Positions 10,676-21,971 of a stretch of 64,000 nt of DNA are shown here, one piece after another. Below the pieces are notes generated by a model. The model saw only the letters and a list, made by a program, of their open reading frames with translations, did not search any database and was not told the origin of the DNA. The translations under genes and the position numbers were made by a program. Numbering within the stretch: position 1 is the first letter of the stretch; the number at the start of each line of letters is the position of its first letter. The stretch covers positions 15,718,742 to 15,782,741 of the forward strand of contig JAMKCF010000003.1 of NCBI GenBank assembly GCA_023634235.1, read 5' to 3'. The stretch comes from Pisaster brevispinus (lineage: Eukaryota; Echinodermata; Asteroidea; Forcipulatida; Asteriidae).

Positions 10676-13600
10676 ATTGAGATGATGACCATGGAGATGC
10701 CATACATCCAAACTTGAGGCTAATCAACGCTTTTTGGACTGTGTGCCACCAACTGAAGGACTTTCAAGTCTAGTCAGATGACTCTCCGCTACAAGTTCAA
10801 CTGTTCAAGTGACGTGAGATGTTGAGGCTATAACAAATGCTTTTTAGACAGCTGCAAAGAGTTGACAACAGATCGTTTGGTAAGTTGAGTTCTAAATTCT
10901 AGAACACTAGACTCACGAGATGGTTCACTTTGAGAATGATCGCTAAGATTTCAAATTTCAGATTTTAAAAGAATACATTCACTCCCATCCTTTAGTTTGT
11001 AATAAACACACCTTACAACAAACTGGTGGAAAACTTAATGAAAAAGATTTTCATAAACATGACAGAAAAACAAACACTTAAATTTTGTGTCACATTGTGG
11101 TTGCATGTTCATTGAGTTGAAAAACTTATTGAATTGGAAGGAGAATTTTCTTGAACATTGCTAGCATTTACACTGAAGAATTCCTTAGAACAACTGATAC
11201 TTGTTTCAAATGAATTTATCAAAATTAATCTTTGAAAATCGACTATTTTTCTACCTCAGATTGAGACGATGACCTTGGAGATGACATCCAATCTTGAGGC
11301 TAATCAATGCTTTATGGACTGAGTGCTAACAGCTGAAGAAGAACTGTCAAGACTGGTCAGATGACTCCCCATCAAGTTCAACCATCAGTGTGATGTAAAG
11401 ATGTAGAGACTAACTACTGGGTTTGGACAAGTGCAGAGAGTCAACAACAGTCCGCTTGGTAAGTTGGTAAAAGCTCATTTTCAAACCTTTGAGGAGAAGG
11501 TTCATCACACTAATTTGGCAAAGGAGTTCATATTTCAGAAAGATCACCTGTCACAAATTGTTGATTTAAAAGAATACATTCACTCCAATCCTGTAGTTTG
11601 CAAAAAACACACCTTACAGCCAGCTGGTGGAAAACTTTGTTCAAAGGAGGTCAACATTTTCAGAAAAAGATTTTCAAAGAAATAACCTGGAATGTTGTGT
11701 CATGTTCAATGGGTTGAAGAACTAATTGCAGATGAAGGAGAATTTTCTTGCACATGATAGCATTCAGACTTAACTATTCCTCAGACCAACTGAAACTTGT
11801 ATTAAAAAAGTTTATCAAATTTTATGTTTAAAAACTGTTTATTTTCTAACGCAGATTGAGACGATGATGGAACTTGGAGATGACATACACCCAATCTCGA
11901 GGCTAACCAACGCTTTTTGGACTGAGTCCCACCAGCTGAAGACGAACTGTCTTTTCAAGCTAGATGACTCTTCACTACCTACAGTTCAGCTAGTCAAGTA
12001 ACAAGGATCGCTGAGGCTAACCAAGGCTTTTTGGACAGTTGGACAGAGTCGACAACAGACCGTTTGGTAAGTTTGAAAAAAGTAATTTCTTTGAAGAGAA
12101 GGTTCATCCCACAAATTTGGTAAATGAGTTTCAGAAAGAGCACCTTTGAAGGTTTCAAATTTTTAGTTTGAAAGAATATGTTTACTCCCATCCTGTAGTT
12201 TGCAATAAACACACCTTACAGCCAGCTGGTGGAAAACTTTGTTCAAAGGAGGTCAAGATTTTCAGAAAAGAATTTAAAAAACACAACAGAGAAACAACCT
12301 GGAATGCTGTGTCATGTTCTGAGTGCATGTTCAATGAGATGAAGAATCAATTGGAGCTGAAGGAGAACTTTCTTGCACATTGCTAGCAATCAGTCTGAAC
12401 TATTCCTCATACAGGAATTTTACTTGTACTAAAAGAGTTGATCAGAATTAATCTCTGAAAACTCCTTATCTTTTACCGCAGATTGAGACGGTGATGGAAC
12501 CAGGAGATGACATGCACCCAATCTTGAGGCTAACCAACGCTTTTTGGACTGAGTCCCTTCAGCTGAAGGAGAACTGTATATTCAAGCTAGATGACTCTTC
12601 ACTACCTACAGCTCAACTAGTCAAGTAACAGATGAATGCTGAGGCTAACTAACGCTTTTTGGTCGTCGGGTGGAAAGAGTCAACAACAGACCACTTGGTG
12701 AGTTTAAAAAAAATTAATCTAAAACCTTTCTTCCCACAAATTTGGTAAAGGAGTTTGTTTCAGAATCGGTACCATTCCAGATTCCAAATGGTAGATTTGG
12801 AAGAATACATTCATTCCCATCCTTTAGTTTGCAAAAAACACTCGACCAACTGGTGGAAAACTTCATTTTAAAACTAGGTTTTCCAGAAAAAGATTTTTAA
12901 TCCTGAATATTAAGTCATGTAGTGGGTTCATGTTCAATGAGTTGACAAACTGATTGGAACTGGGGGAGAATGGTCCTGCACATGCTTGCATTCAGACTGA
13001 ACTATCCATGAGAACAACTGATATACTTGTATTAAAAGAGCTTATGAAAATTAATCTTTGAAGATTGTTTATTTTCTTCCCCAGATTGAGATGATGACCC
13101 TGGAGACGACCTAGTCTTGAGGCCCCACAATGCTTTTTGGACTGTGTACCGCCAGCTTAATAATGACAGTCAAGACTGACCAGATGAACATCCACTACAA
13201 GTTCAACCGTTCCAGTGTCATTGGGATGTTGAGGCTAACTATCACAAGGTGGACAAATGCAAAGAGTCAACAACAGACCCACTAGGTAAGATTGAAAGAA
13301 CTCATTATAAAACTATTGTTTGAAGAGAAAAGGTTCATCGTACGAATTTGATGAAGGAGTAATGTTTCAGAAATCACTTTGTAGGTTTCAAATCATCGGT
13401 TTAAAGAATACATCCTTTAGTTTGCAATAAACTGGTGGAAAAAATTCATTGAAAAGATGGTCTAGTTTTTCAGAAAAACAACTTTAAAACCTCAAAAAGA
13501 AAAACAAAACCTGGATTGTTGTGTCATGTCTTTGGTGCATTTTCCAATGATTTGAAGAACTGATTGGAGCTGGAAGAGAATTTTCTTGTGCATTGTTAGC

Positions 13601-13795
13601 ATTCTGGCTAAGCTATCCCTCAGAACAACTGATACTTGTAATAAATAAGTTGATAAAAATTAATATCTGAAAATGATTTATTTTTCTACTACAGATTGAG
13701 ACAATGACCTTGGAGATGCGAGCATCCAATCTTGAGGCTAACCAACGCTTATTGGACTGTGTGCCACCAGCTGAAGAAGAACTGTTTCAAGTCTA
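10676..13795 (+). ncRNA. Tandem array of six exon-like monomers, unit 1
   Basis: Six monomers of about 600 bp, each with a pyrimidine-rich tract and CAG acceptor, about 200 bp of exon-like sequence starting ATTGAGA, and in five cases a donor ending (C/G/A)(T/A)(T/A)G|GT(A/G)AG. Exon-like segments are 10676-10879, 11260-11458, 11855-12066, 12482-12697, 13085-13285 and 13695 onward (no donor). Most frames hit a stop within 14-35 codons and both ways of reading the GAGGCTAACCAACGC core contain stops. Conserved splice sites with no conserved frame fit a non-coding spliced RNA or a decayed gene; I cannot tell which. Confidence 0.4.
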
Positions 13796-14440
13796 GTCAG
13801 CTGACTCTCTGCTAGAAGTTCAACCGTTCAAGTGACAGAGGGATGTTGAGGCTAACCAACGCTTTTCGGACAATATGTATATATCCATCTGAAGACAAGT
13901 CTAGCCAGAAGACTCTTTGCTAAAAGTTTAACCATTCAATTGACAAAGGGGTACTTTGAGGCTAACCACCACATTTTGGACTGTGTGCCACGAGCTGAAG
14001 ACCTGTGCACAGCCAGATGACTCTCCACTACAAGTTTAATTGTTCAGGGCCCAATTTCATAAAGCCTGTAAGCACAAAAAATTGCTAAGCACAGAAAAAT
14101 ATTGCTTAGCAAAAACAAGTTACCAGCCAACACTCCATAAAGTTTACATTGTTGCAACTGGTACCTCCCTCATTCTTGCTAAGAAAAAATATTTACTAAG
14201 CAGAATTTTCTGCTGAAAAGCTTTATGAAATTGGGCCCATTTACATAGGAGTGTTGACGCTTACCAACGCTTTTGGTGTTGGGTGCTACCAGCTGAAGGA
14301 CCATGTCAAGTCTAGCTAGATGGAATCACCAACAAGTTTAACTGTTCAAATGACATAGTGATCTTTTAACTAATGCTTTTTGGACTGTCACCAACTGAAG
14401 AAAGACCGGGTCAAATCTAGAGCTAGACGATGGACCAAGC
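13733..14440 (+). repeat. About 112-bp repeats downstream of the last exon monomer, unit 1
   Basis: GAGGCTAACCAACGC-type starts recur at 13733, 13848 and 13959, and again after the foldback element near 14253 (degenerate) and 14373 (partial). Each copy carries TTGGACTGTGTGCCACCAGC and a CAAGTCTAG(C/T)CAGATGACTC-type segment. The exon-like monomers upstream contain one to two copies, so the exon itself is built from this smaller repeat. Confidence 0.65.
14047..14238. mobile_element. 192-bp foldback element (MITE), unit 1
   Basis: Perfect inverted ends GGGCCCAATTTCATAAAGC, with further AGCA/TGCT-rich pairing inside (TGCTTAGCA, CTAAGCAGAATTTTCTGC). It interrupts the 112-bp repeats and is at the same place in all three units, so it was inserted before the large duplication. 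No coding capacity. Confidence 0.8.
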
Positions 14441-15367
14441 TGGACCATGATGGTGGCTACTGTATGAAGACACTCGCAGAGAGGACAATCTTTGGCCAAA
14501 TCTGAATGAGTGGCTGCCGCTATGGCTATGGCTGTTGCTTGGGCTCATATTATGCTTTAAAGCATGTTCACAAGATGATCAAGCCACATCCGCAGCCACT
14601 AACTCAGATACAGCCTTAGTTTAATGTTTACTCAAAAGGTTTTTATTGAATCCAACCAAATCCAATGCCATATTGTACAAGTAGCTTGGTACTCGCATCA
14701 GTTGAGGTGATAAAATTGGCCTGCCTGGCCTCATGCCAAGCATTGTTTGTTTATCATGGAGAGTCAAATTCATTAAATTCAAGTACAATACCCTTTGGAT
14801 TTTGATGGTGTCAGAGTAGTTAGAAATACAGCTCTAAAGATGATACAGCTTTTGTAAAGAGTAACAAACAATCAAATCAGCTTACCAAAATGCAAGTAAT
14901 GTAAATTATATTTAAAGCGCAATTTATGAAGTGTTTTGCTTGCCTTTTGACAATAAATGTGTGAAAATTTCAACAATGTAAAAGCAGGTTTCAGTGAAAG
15001 AGAATTAAGCTAAGGTCACCAAATTGGTCACAGACAAGTTTGAAATCATAGCAAGAAAAGCTTGGGCTTATTCATTTAATCGTGGAACACTGCTTTGTAA
15101 AACACTTGTTTGATGAAAGTAGAAAAACAGACAAAATTTTTTGACTAAAGTATGGTGTTATTTTGTACAGGTATCTAAGTATTTTGAGGTAAATATTCTA
15201 GGCCCCTCGTCTGTACAAGTGAGTCAAACTTTACCCATTGCTCAATAAGTATAATTCAAAGATGTGTGGTAGTTTTAAGTGTTTGAGTACAACAAATACA
15301 CAAAATGCACGTTTTAGCAAAATGCGCGAGCAGCACTTGACAAACAACGGCAGCAATCACGACACCA
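14441..15367. other. Conserved AT-rich stretch, no gene seen
   Basis: Contains GCTATGGCTATGGCTG near 14520 and a polyadenylation-type AATAAA at 14952-14957. Shared with units 2 and 3 with few differences. No open frame is conserved. It could be the 3' part of a transcript, but nothing shows where one would end. Confidence 0.45.
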
Positions 15368-15508
15368 GGGCTCGGTTTCACAAAGAGCTATGATTAATCA
15401 ATATCAATTTTAATTGCTAAGCAAAGTGTGATGTCACACCATAAATCACTATGGTAATACTGACAACTCATCTTAAGATGAATCTTAGTGCTTTGTGAAA
15501 CCGAGACC
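15368..15508. mobile_element. 141-bp foldback element (MITE), unit 1
   Basis: Ends GGGCTCGGTTTCACAAAG and its near-perfect reverse complement CTTTGTGAAACCGAGACC. Present at the equivalent site in units 2 and 3. Confidence 0.75.
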
Positions 15509-15523
15509 AGTACTCCTCACCCT

Positions 15524-15620
15524 GACTAACACTGAACTAACACTGAACTAACTAACACTGAACTAACTAACACTGCACTAACTAACACTGCACTAACACT
15601 GCACTAACACTGCACTAAAA
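15524..15620 (+). repeat. ACTAACACTGC minisatellite, 97 bp
   Basis: Repeats of ACTAACACTG(A/C) with occasional extra ACTA steps. Copy number differs between units: 97 bp here, 172 bp in unit 2, about 56 bp in unit 3. Confidence 0.85.
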
Positions 15621-15990
15621 CTTCACGCTTTAATTTAACCCTTGCACTAAAACCATAACAATCAGCGCAGTCAACAGCAAAAAAGTGAAGCATTATTTTA
15701 TTAAACATGCATTTTGTCTACTAGTGCTCAAAAACAATTTAAGTTATACAGTAGATAATTTAATTATTGTAATTTTTGTAGTGTTTATTTACTGTAGTTT
15801 ATCTCAGGTAATGAAACTGTAGAAAGCTCACATAAGCCACTAATACTTAAAGAATAGACAATCTAAATATATGAAGAATTTTTTTTTAATTGAAATGAAG
15901 ATTTTTCTTTGCTAAGCTAGTTAAAATAATGTCACCACCTTGCTGTCATTAGCCCTGTGTGTAGTAGCAATCACTGACACTGTTTCTCAG

Positions 15991-16074
15991 GTACCAGACT
16001 ATTTTGGCATCCAGTCTCGGCTTGGTAAGGCAGTGTCGGAATTCCAGCTTCAGCAGTGGCTATGGCTGGATTAA
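15991..16074 (+). CDS. Possible terminal coding exon, unit 1 (27 codons and stop)
   Basis: Follows acceptor TGTTTCTCAG. Reads VPDYFGIQSRLGKAVSEFQL and then seven more residues to TAA. All 84 nt are identical in units 2 and 3 while flanking sequence has changed, which is more conservation than the surroundings show. An internal GTAAGG could also act as a donor after 34 nt. I do not recognise the peptide and no upstream exon in matching phase is proven. Confidence 0.25.
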   Translation, partial: VPDYFGIQSRLGKAVSEFQLQQWLWLD

Positions 16075-16554
16075 GTCATTGTCGCTGCAGCCAATGGCCC
16101 CCATAGACCCCAGTCAATTGTTTCAGACATGGCTTTGCATTGACCTAAATAGACAAAACAAGATGGCTGCTCCATTATGAAGAAGGTCTACAGCAATATA
16201 TCAGTAATTAATGTCAAGCCTTAGATTAATATTAACACTGAAACATTTACTAGTTAATGTACTTTTAACTTGTAAAATGAATGGTAATGTATATTAAATT
16301 AATTGTGCATGGAACAGTTTCATCACCAGGCAAAATTCGCATAGCAACAAATTTACTGAACATTTTCAAGAATAATCAAGATAAATACAGATGAAAAAAC
16401 AATAAAGTTGAACAGAACTGAACAAATGGTTGGCACCATATCCACATGCCTAGTGGGGCAATGGCTAACCCCCATTCTTTGTAACTGACTTTTTGTAATG
16501 TGTAAGTTATTTCAAATGTTAATAAGATACCACTCCAATAATGATGATATTTAC

Positions 16555-16907
16555 AGGGGGGGGAGTGGCTTAACCAGACAATTTCATGGGGCGGAAAGCG
16601 GGGGACAAAAATATATAGGGGGGGGGGGTGCCTATGCAATGTATATCGATCCATTCGTGTGTGCTTATTTCTGAACTCATTAGGAGTGTGGAATAGGGCG
16701 CAATGATGATGATATTTACAAGGGGGGCAGTGGCTTAACCTGACAATTTTATGGTGGGGGGGGGGCATTGGCTTAACCAGACAATTTCATTGGGGCGGAA
16801 AGCGGGGGACAAATATGGAGGGGGGGCTATACAATGTATATCAAGCCATTCAATTGTGCTTATTTCTTAACTCAGGGTGTGGAATAGGGCGCCCCCTTTT
16901 GCCACTG
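16555..16907. repeat. CAGTGGCTTAACC array, unit 2
   Basis: Element starts at about 16564, 16727 and 16766; closes with TTTTGCCACTG at 16907. One fewer element than in unit 1. Confidence 0.7.
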
Positions 16908-17764
16908 TAGGGGTGGGGGTAAATAAATACAACCTTTGAGGATTGGTAATTATTTTAAAACAGCAGCAGCGTAACTGGTTATTTTTTTAGGGAAGGATAT
17001 TTTAGTTGGGTCCTGAATTTTGATGATATTCAATAAAAAGGGCATTCAATTTTACCTTTTGATTGACACAAAAAATTCTCTTTGGTGTGTACAGTCCCGT
17101 CTGCTTTTGAAAACCAGTGACGTCATGTTTCAAATTTTGTCTGGAAAGAGTAGAGAATGAAATGAAAATTGAAACAAGGCTGGAGAGTTTTTTCCCATTT
17201 TTTAAAGATTATACCTAGCGGAAAAAAATTCGACCTTGGAGCTCTTCTTTAATGCAAGTATTAAACATACAGACATGATTGTGTAAATTTTGTAGCTTGT
17301 GAGCAACTTGATGGCAGTAGTGGAGGTGTACGTAAAGATTACTTAACAAAGAAACTTATGACGGGATAGTATATTAGGGTGTTTAGTTTTATTTACTTTA
17401 ACAAAATGTGATGGTGAAAAATTCTTTAGTTCGCAAAAACGGAAAGGAAATAAACAGATCATCACACACGAACTCACTTGGTATTTGTATTTTTGTTAAT
17501 CAAATGTTTTGTTGTATATGTTTTGTGTTTCTCAAAAAAATATTTTTTTTTTAATGAATTTACCTTTCTCACATATAGTTGTCCAGACTATGTTGTATTC
17601 CTTATTGTTGGAAATATGGATTTGTATTAGAACAATGCTAAAGGATTTGAGGAAAGAAAATGTTGTCATGTCAGTGCAACAAATCAATCCAATGATTTGT
17701 TTTAAATGCCCCGTACAATCCTAAATGTATGTTTGCAAACAGTTGTATGGACAGTTTGCAGAGC

Positions 17765-18400
17765 TGCCCCACCCCCCGAACAGACCACATACAGGAACTT
17801 CCCCATGAAGTGCACCCCCCCCCCCCGATACAGAAAGTGCCTCCAGGAGGTGCCCCCCCCCCCCATTTCAGGAAGTGACCCCCCGCCCGTGCATAAGTGC
17901 CCCAAGAAAGAGCTCACATATAGAAATTACAGTGCCCCCCTACAGAAAGTGGCCCCAGGCCCCAGGAGGAGACCACATACAGGAATCTCTCAAAGGAAGA
18001 GCCCCCCCCCCCCAGTAACGTGCCCACATCTGGGAAGAGCCGCCCCGATACAGGAAGAGCCCACATACAGGAAAAGCCCCCCCCCCCCCAAGAAGAACCC
18101 CCAGAAAGTGCCCCCAGGCCCCAAGAGGAGACCACATACAGGAAGAGGAAGAGCCCCCCCCCCCCAGTAACGTGCCCACATCTGGGAAGAGCCCCGGTAA
18201 GAAAAGCCCACTTACAGGAAGCCCCCACCTCAACCCTACCCCCAGAAGAGTCCATAGGCCTACACAAGAAGAGCCCCCCCCCCCCTGAATAATATCCAGG
18301 AAATACCCCCAGAAAGAGCCACACGAGGTGCCTCTGACAGGTGCCATTAGGTAAGTGCCCCTCAGAAAAAGCCCACAGGAAGTGCCCCCAGGAAGAAACC
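17765..18400. repeat. Expanded C-rich minisatellite, S block 2a
   Basis: About 220 bp longer than its counterpart at 1844-2260, with extra CCACATACAGGAAGAGC-type units. It supports a 154-codon plus frame and a 159-codon minus frame, both of which are low-complexity products of the C runs and are not conserved in length elsewhere. Confidence 0.75.
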
Positions 18401-18502
18401 CATGAAATGCACTGCTCAATAAATCGATTTGGAATAAATAGTTGGGATTATGGTGAAATTTTGGAACCCATTAAAACGAATGTAACCAAATTATAACTTT
18501 GT

Positions 18503-18757
18503 CACTAGAGGGCGGTATATAAGATGAGTGGTACTCCCAAACGTCTCCTTTCTTTTTTAAGTTTAACGTTAAATATTGAATCGTTTATCTCCAACAGTTC
18601 AGTTAAATGTTGAGTGATGTAAAAAAAACTTATATTGTGGTGTCAGTAAAGAAAGAGACATTGGATGCTTGACTTGTTGAGAACTCTTTGGGGCATGTTC
18701 AAGAAGTGCTTAAGTTGTACACGGGTGGTACATTATAACTTGTCATTAGAAGGCGGT
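18503..18757 (+). promoter_or_regulatory. CTCF-like motif, with a degenerate second copy
   Basis: CACTAGAGGGCGGTA at 18503-18517 followed by TATAAG. The second site (18743-18757) has decayed to CATTAGAAGGCGGTT. Confidence 0.35.
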
Positions 18758-18849
18758 TAATGAGATGAGTGGTACTCCCAAACACCCATCACTTCAGAAA
18801 ATAATATGCATGTACAAGTAACTTGTTGTTAAGAGTTGTTTGAAAAAGA

Positions 18850-19095
18850 GAAGCCCACATGACATGTAGAGCCCCCCCCCGGAAGAGCCCACATACAGGA
18901 AAAGCCCCCGTAACACTAAAAAAAAAAGCCCACATACAGGAGGCCCCCACCTCACCCCTACCCACAGAAGAGTCCATACACAGGAAGAGGCCCCCCCCCC
19001 CCTCCCGAATACAGGAAATACCCCAGAAAGAGAACCCACGAGGTGCCTCTGAGAGGTGCCATTGGTAAGTGCCCCCAGAAAGAGCCCACAGGAAA
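18850..19095. repeat. C-rich minisatellite, second subtype, S block 2a
   Basis: Shares the CTCACCCCTACCCACAGAAG marker with 4063-4320. It is interrupted by a run of ten A near 18920. Confidence 0.65.
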
Positions 19096-19247
19096 TGCAC
19101 TGCTTTATTACAGCCCATAATGTTTGTGAACAAAAAGACAGCCCGATTTTGCAAAAAGACATTAGATGTTTGGCTTGTTGAGAACTCTTTGGGTCATGTT
19201 CAAGAAGTGCTTATTGTACATGAGTGGCATTATACATTATAACTTGT

Positions 19248-19262
19248 CACTAGACGGCGGTA
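19248..19262 (+). promoter_or_regulatory. CTCF-like motif, one mismatch
   Basis: CACTAGACGGCGGTA, followed by TATAAGATGAGTGG. The G-to-C change falls in the core, which would be expected to weaken binding. Confidence 0.25.
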
Positions 19263-19650
19263 TATAAGATGAGTGGTACTCCCAAACAACCATCACTTCC
19301 GAAATGATGTATGTACATGTTTGAGTAACTTGTTGTTAAGAGTTGTTTGAAAAAGAGAAGTAGGCCTTCAAAGGCCTACAAGAACAGCAGAAATGTAAGC
19401 AAACCTTAAAATGGCTTCCTCTTTTTAAAATTTTTTTTAACGAGTTAAACGCACTCCATTCTAAATAAGGTCATTGACTCAACAGACGAAGCTTTTTTTC
19501 AATGGAGCGATTTGTAACCGCTGAAACTGGTTTAAACTGGTTGAAACTGGTTTTTTTTTTTGGTGGGGGCGAGGTGGGGGGGGGGGGGGGTGGGGGGGGT
19601 TGGCATGTGATCAATTATACGCACATAGAATTTGTGGTAATACAGAAACA

Positions 19651-19707
19651 GTGTTAGAGCGCCGGTACGTTAATCCGGAGGTCGTAGGTTCAAGTCCCGC
19701 TCCAATC
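19651..19707 (+). tRNA. Truncated tRNA-Asn-like pseudogene, S block 2a
   Basis: Starts GTGTTAGAGC, has anticodon loop ACGTTAA (GTT) and B-box GGTTCAAGTCC. The 5' acceptor arm is missing as in the other copies; the 3' end reads CTCCAATC rather than CTCCAGTC. Confidence 0.55.
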
Positions 19708-20464
19708 AATATTTCTTTGTTCGAGCCCAAATTCTTTAAAATAAAAAAGACGAGCACCTTACCCATGAGAAAGATCTGACAGTTTAATGTGAAATTGGGG
19801 CACAGATGTTAAAGTAGGAGATAAGTTGAGAAAGTTTGGTACAGTCCAACCTGCTATTTTAGAGCTATTGAAACGAGGCTGGAGGTTTTTTTCCCCATTT
19901 TTTAAAGATTCTAGCGGAAAATGAATTAGACCTTAGAGCTCTTCTTTAATGCAAGTATTAAACATACAGACATGATTGTGTAATCTGTGTAGCTTGTGAG
20001 CAACTTGATGGCAGTTAGTGGAGGTGTACATGTACGTAAAGATTACTTAACAAAGAAACTTATAACGGGATAGTACATAGGATGTTTAGTTTTATTTACT
20101 TTAAACAAAATGTGATGGTGACAAATTCTTTAGTTCGCAAAAACGGAAAAGAATAAACAGATCATCACACACGAACTCAGTTGGTATTTGTATTTTTTTA
20201 ATCAAATGTTTTGTTGTATATGTTTTATGTTTCTCCAAAAAAAAATTTTTTTTTAATGAATTTAACTTTCTCACATATAGTTGTCCAGACTATGTGGTAT
20301 TCCTTATTGTTGGAAATATGGATTTGTATTAGAACAATGCTAAAGGATTTGAGGAAAGAAAATGTTGTCATGTCAGTGCAACAAATTCAATCCAATGATT
20401 TGTTTAAAATGCCCCGTACAATCCTAATATGTTTGCAGACAGTTGTATGGACAGTTTGCAGAGC

Positions 20465-21110
20465 TGCCCCCTCACCCAACAGACCACATATAGGAACTTC
20501 CCCATGAAGTGCACCCACCCCTCCCCCCCGATACAGAAAGTGCCTCCAGGAGGTGCCCCCCCCCCCACCATTTCAGGAAGTGACCCCACGCCCGTGCATA
20601 AGTGCCCCAAGAAAGAGCTCAACATATAGAAATTACAGTGCCCCCCCCATACAGAAAGTGGCCCCAGGCCCCAGGAGGAGACCACATACAGGAAGCTCCC
20701 AAAGGAAGATCCCCCCCCAGTAAACGTGCCCACATCTGGGAAGAGCCGCCCCCGATACAGGAAGAGCCCACATACAGGAAAAGCCCCCCCCCCCCCCCCC
20801 AAGAAGAACCCCAGAAAGTGCCCCCAGGCCCCAAGAGGAGACCACAAACAGGCAGAGGAAGAGCCCCCCCCCCCCCCAGTAACGTGCCCACATCTGGGAA
20901 GAGCCCCGGTAAGAAAAGCCCACTTACAGGAAGCCCCCACCTCAACCCCTACCCCCAGAAGAGTCCATAGGCCTACACAGGAAGAGCCCCCCCCCCCCTT
21001 CTGAATAATATCCAGGAAATACCCCCAGAAAGAGCCACACGAGGTGCCTCTGACAGGTGCCATTAGGTAAGTGCCCCTCAGAAAGAGACCACAGGAAGTG
21101 CCCCCAGGAA
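20465..21110. repeat. Expanded C-rich minisatellite, S block 2b
   Basis: Closest to 17765-18400. Gives a 259-codon Gly-rich minus frame (20404-21183), the longest open frame in the window, which exists only because of G runs and has no intact counterpart in sister blocks. Confidence 0.75.
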
Positions 21111-21218
21111 GAAACCCATGAAATGCACTGCTCAATGAATCCATTTGGAATAAATAGTTGGGATTATGGTGAAATTTTGTCACCCATTAAAACGATTGTA
21201 ACAAAATTATAACTTTGT

Positions 21219-21547
21219 CACTAGCGGGCGGTATATAAGATGAGTGGTACTCCCAAACGTCTCCTTTCTTTTTTTAAAACGAATGTAACCAATTATAACT
21301 TTGTCAACTAGAGGGCGGTACCCAAACGTCTCCTTTCTTTTTTTAAGTTTAACGTTAAATCTTGAATCGTTTATCTCCAACAGTTCAGTTAAAAGTTGAG
21401 TGATGTAAAAAAAAAACTTATATTTTGGTGTCAGTAAGGAAAGAGACATTGGATGCTTGACTTGTTGAGAACTCTTTTGGGGCATGTTCAAGAAGTGCTT
21501 AAGTAGTACATGGGTGGTACATTATAACTTGTCACTAGAGAGCGGCA
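21219..21547 (+). promoter_or_regulatory. Three CTCF-like motifs of varying quality
   Basis: CACTAGCGGGCGGTA (21219-21233), AACTAGAGGGCGGTA (21306-21320) and CACTAGAGAGCGGCA (21533-21547). The first two come from a short local duplication of about 87 bp that also repeats CCCAAACGTCTCCTTTC. Confidence 0.3.
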
Positions 21548-21914
21548 TATAAGATGAGTGGTACTCCCAAACACCCATCACTTCAGAAAATAATATGTAT
21601 GTACAAGTAACTTGTTGTTAAGAGTTGTTTGAAAAAGAGAAGTAGGCCTAAAAGGCCTACAAGAACAGCAGAAATTTTAGCAAATCTTAAAATGGGTTCC
21701 TCTTTTTCTTTTGAACGACTTAAACGCACTCCATTCTAAATAAGGTTATTGACTCAACAGACGAAGCTTTTTTTCAATGCGGGAGTGATTTGTAACCGCT
21801 GAAACTGGTTTTAAACTGGTTGAAACTGGGTTGGTTTTTTTGGTGGTGGGGGGGGGGGGGGGGTTGGCATGTGATCAATTATACGCGCATAGAATTTGTG
21901 GCAATAAAGAAACA

Positions 21915-21971
21915 GTGTTAGAGCGCCGGTACGTTAATCCGGAGGTCGTAGGTTCAAGTCCCGCTCCAGTC
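21915..21971 (+). tRNA. Truncated tRNA-Asn-like pseudogene, S block 2b
   Basis: Same organisation as 19651-19707 with the CTCCAGTC 3' end. Lacks the 5' acceptor arm. Confidence 0.55.

Larger units (their letters stand above)
419..16373 (+). repeat. Tandem duplication unit 1 (15,955 bp)
   Basis: Defined by the AATCAAGATAAATACAG landmark recurring at 16374. Module order: CAGTGGC array, two S blocks, promoter-like block, exon-like islands, six-monomer exon array, two foldback elements, ACTAACACTGC minisatellite, terminal-exon-like piece. Compared with unit 2 its right end lacks about 1.1 kb: the sequence goes from ...GAACATTTTC at about 16366 straight to the landmark, whereas 36467-37575 in unit 2 has intervening sequence that includes a foldback element. 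Confidence 0.9.
17231..19928 (+). repeat. S block copy 2a
   Basis: The longest S block (2,698 bp). It holds both subtypes of C-rich repeat (17765-18400 and 18850-19095), whereas copies in units 1 and 3 hold one each, so it looks like a product of unequal exchange between an a-type and a b-type block. Confidence 0.8.

Noticed and set aside
14441..15367. Functional polyadenylation site at AATAAA 14952-14957
   Set aside because: The exon-like piece at 15991 lies downstream and the hexamer is lost in unit 3; an AATAAA in AT-rich DNA is expected by chance.
15524..15620. CRISPR-like array
   Set aside because: Units are only 11 bp and contiguous without spacers; the setting is eukaryotic.
20404..21183. 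259-codon Gly-rich minus-strand frame, the longest in the window
   Set aside because: It is the reverse of a C-rich minisatellite. G runs contain no stops, the product is low complexity, and sister blocks have frames of other lengths broken at run-length changes.
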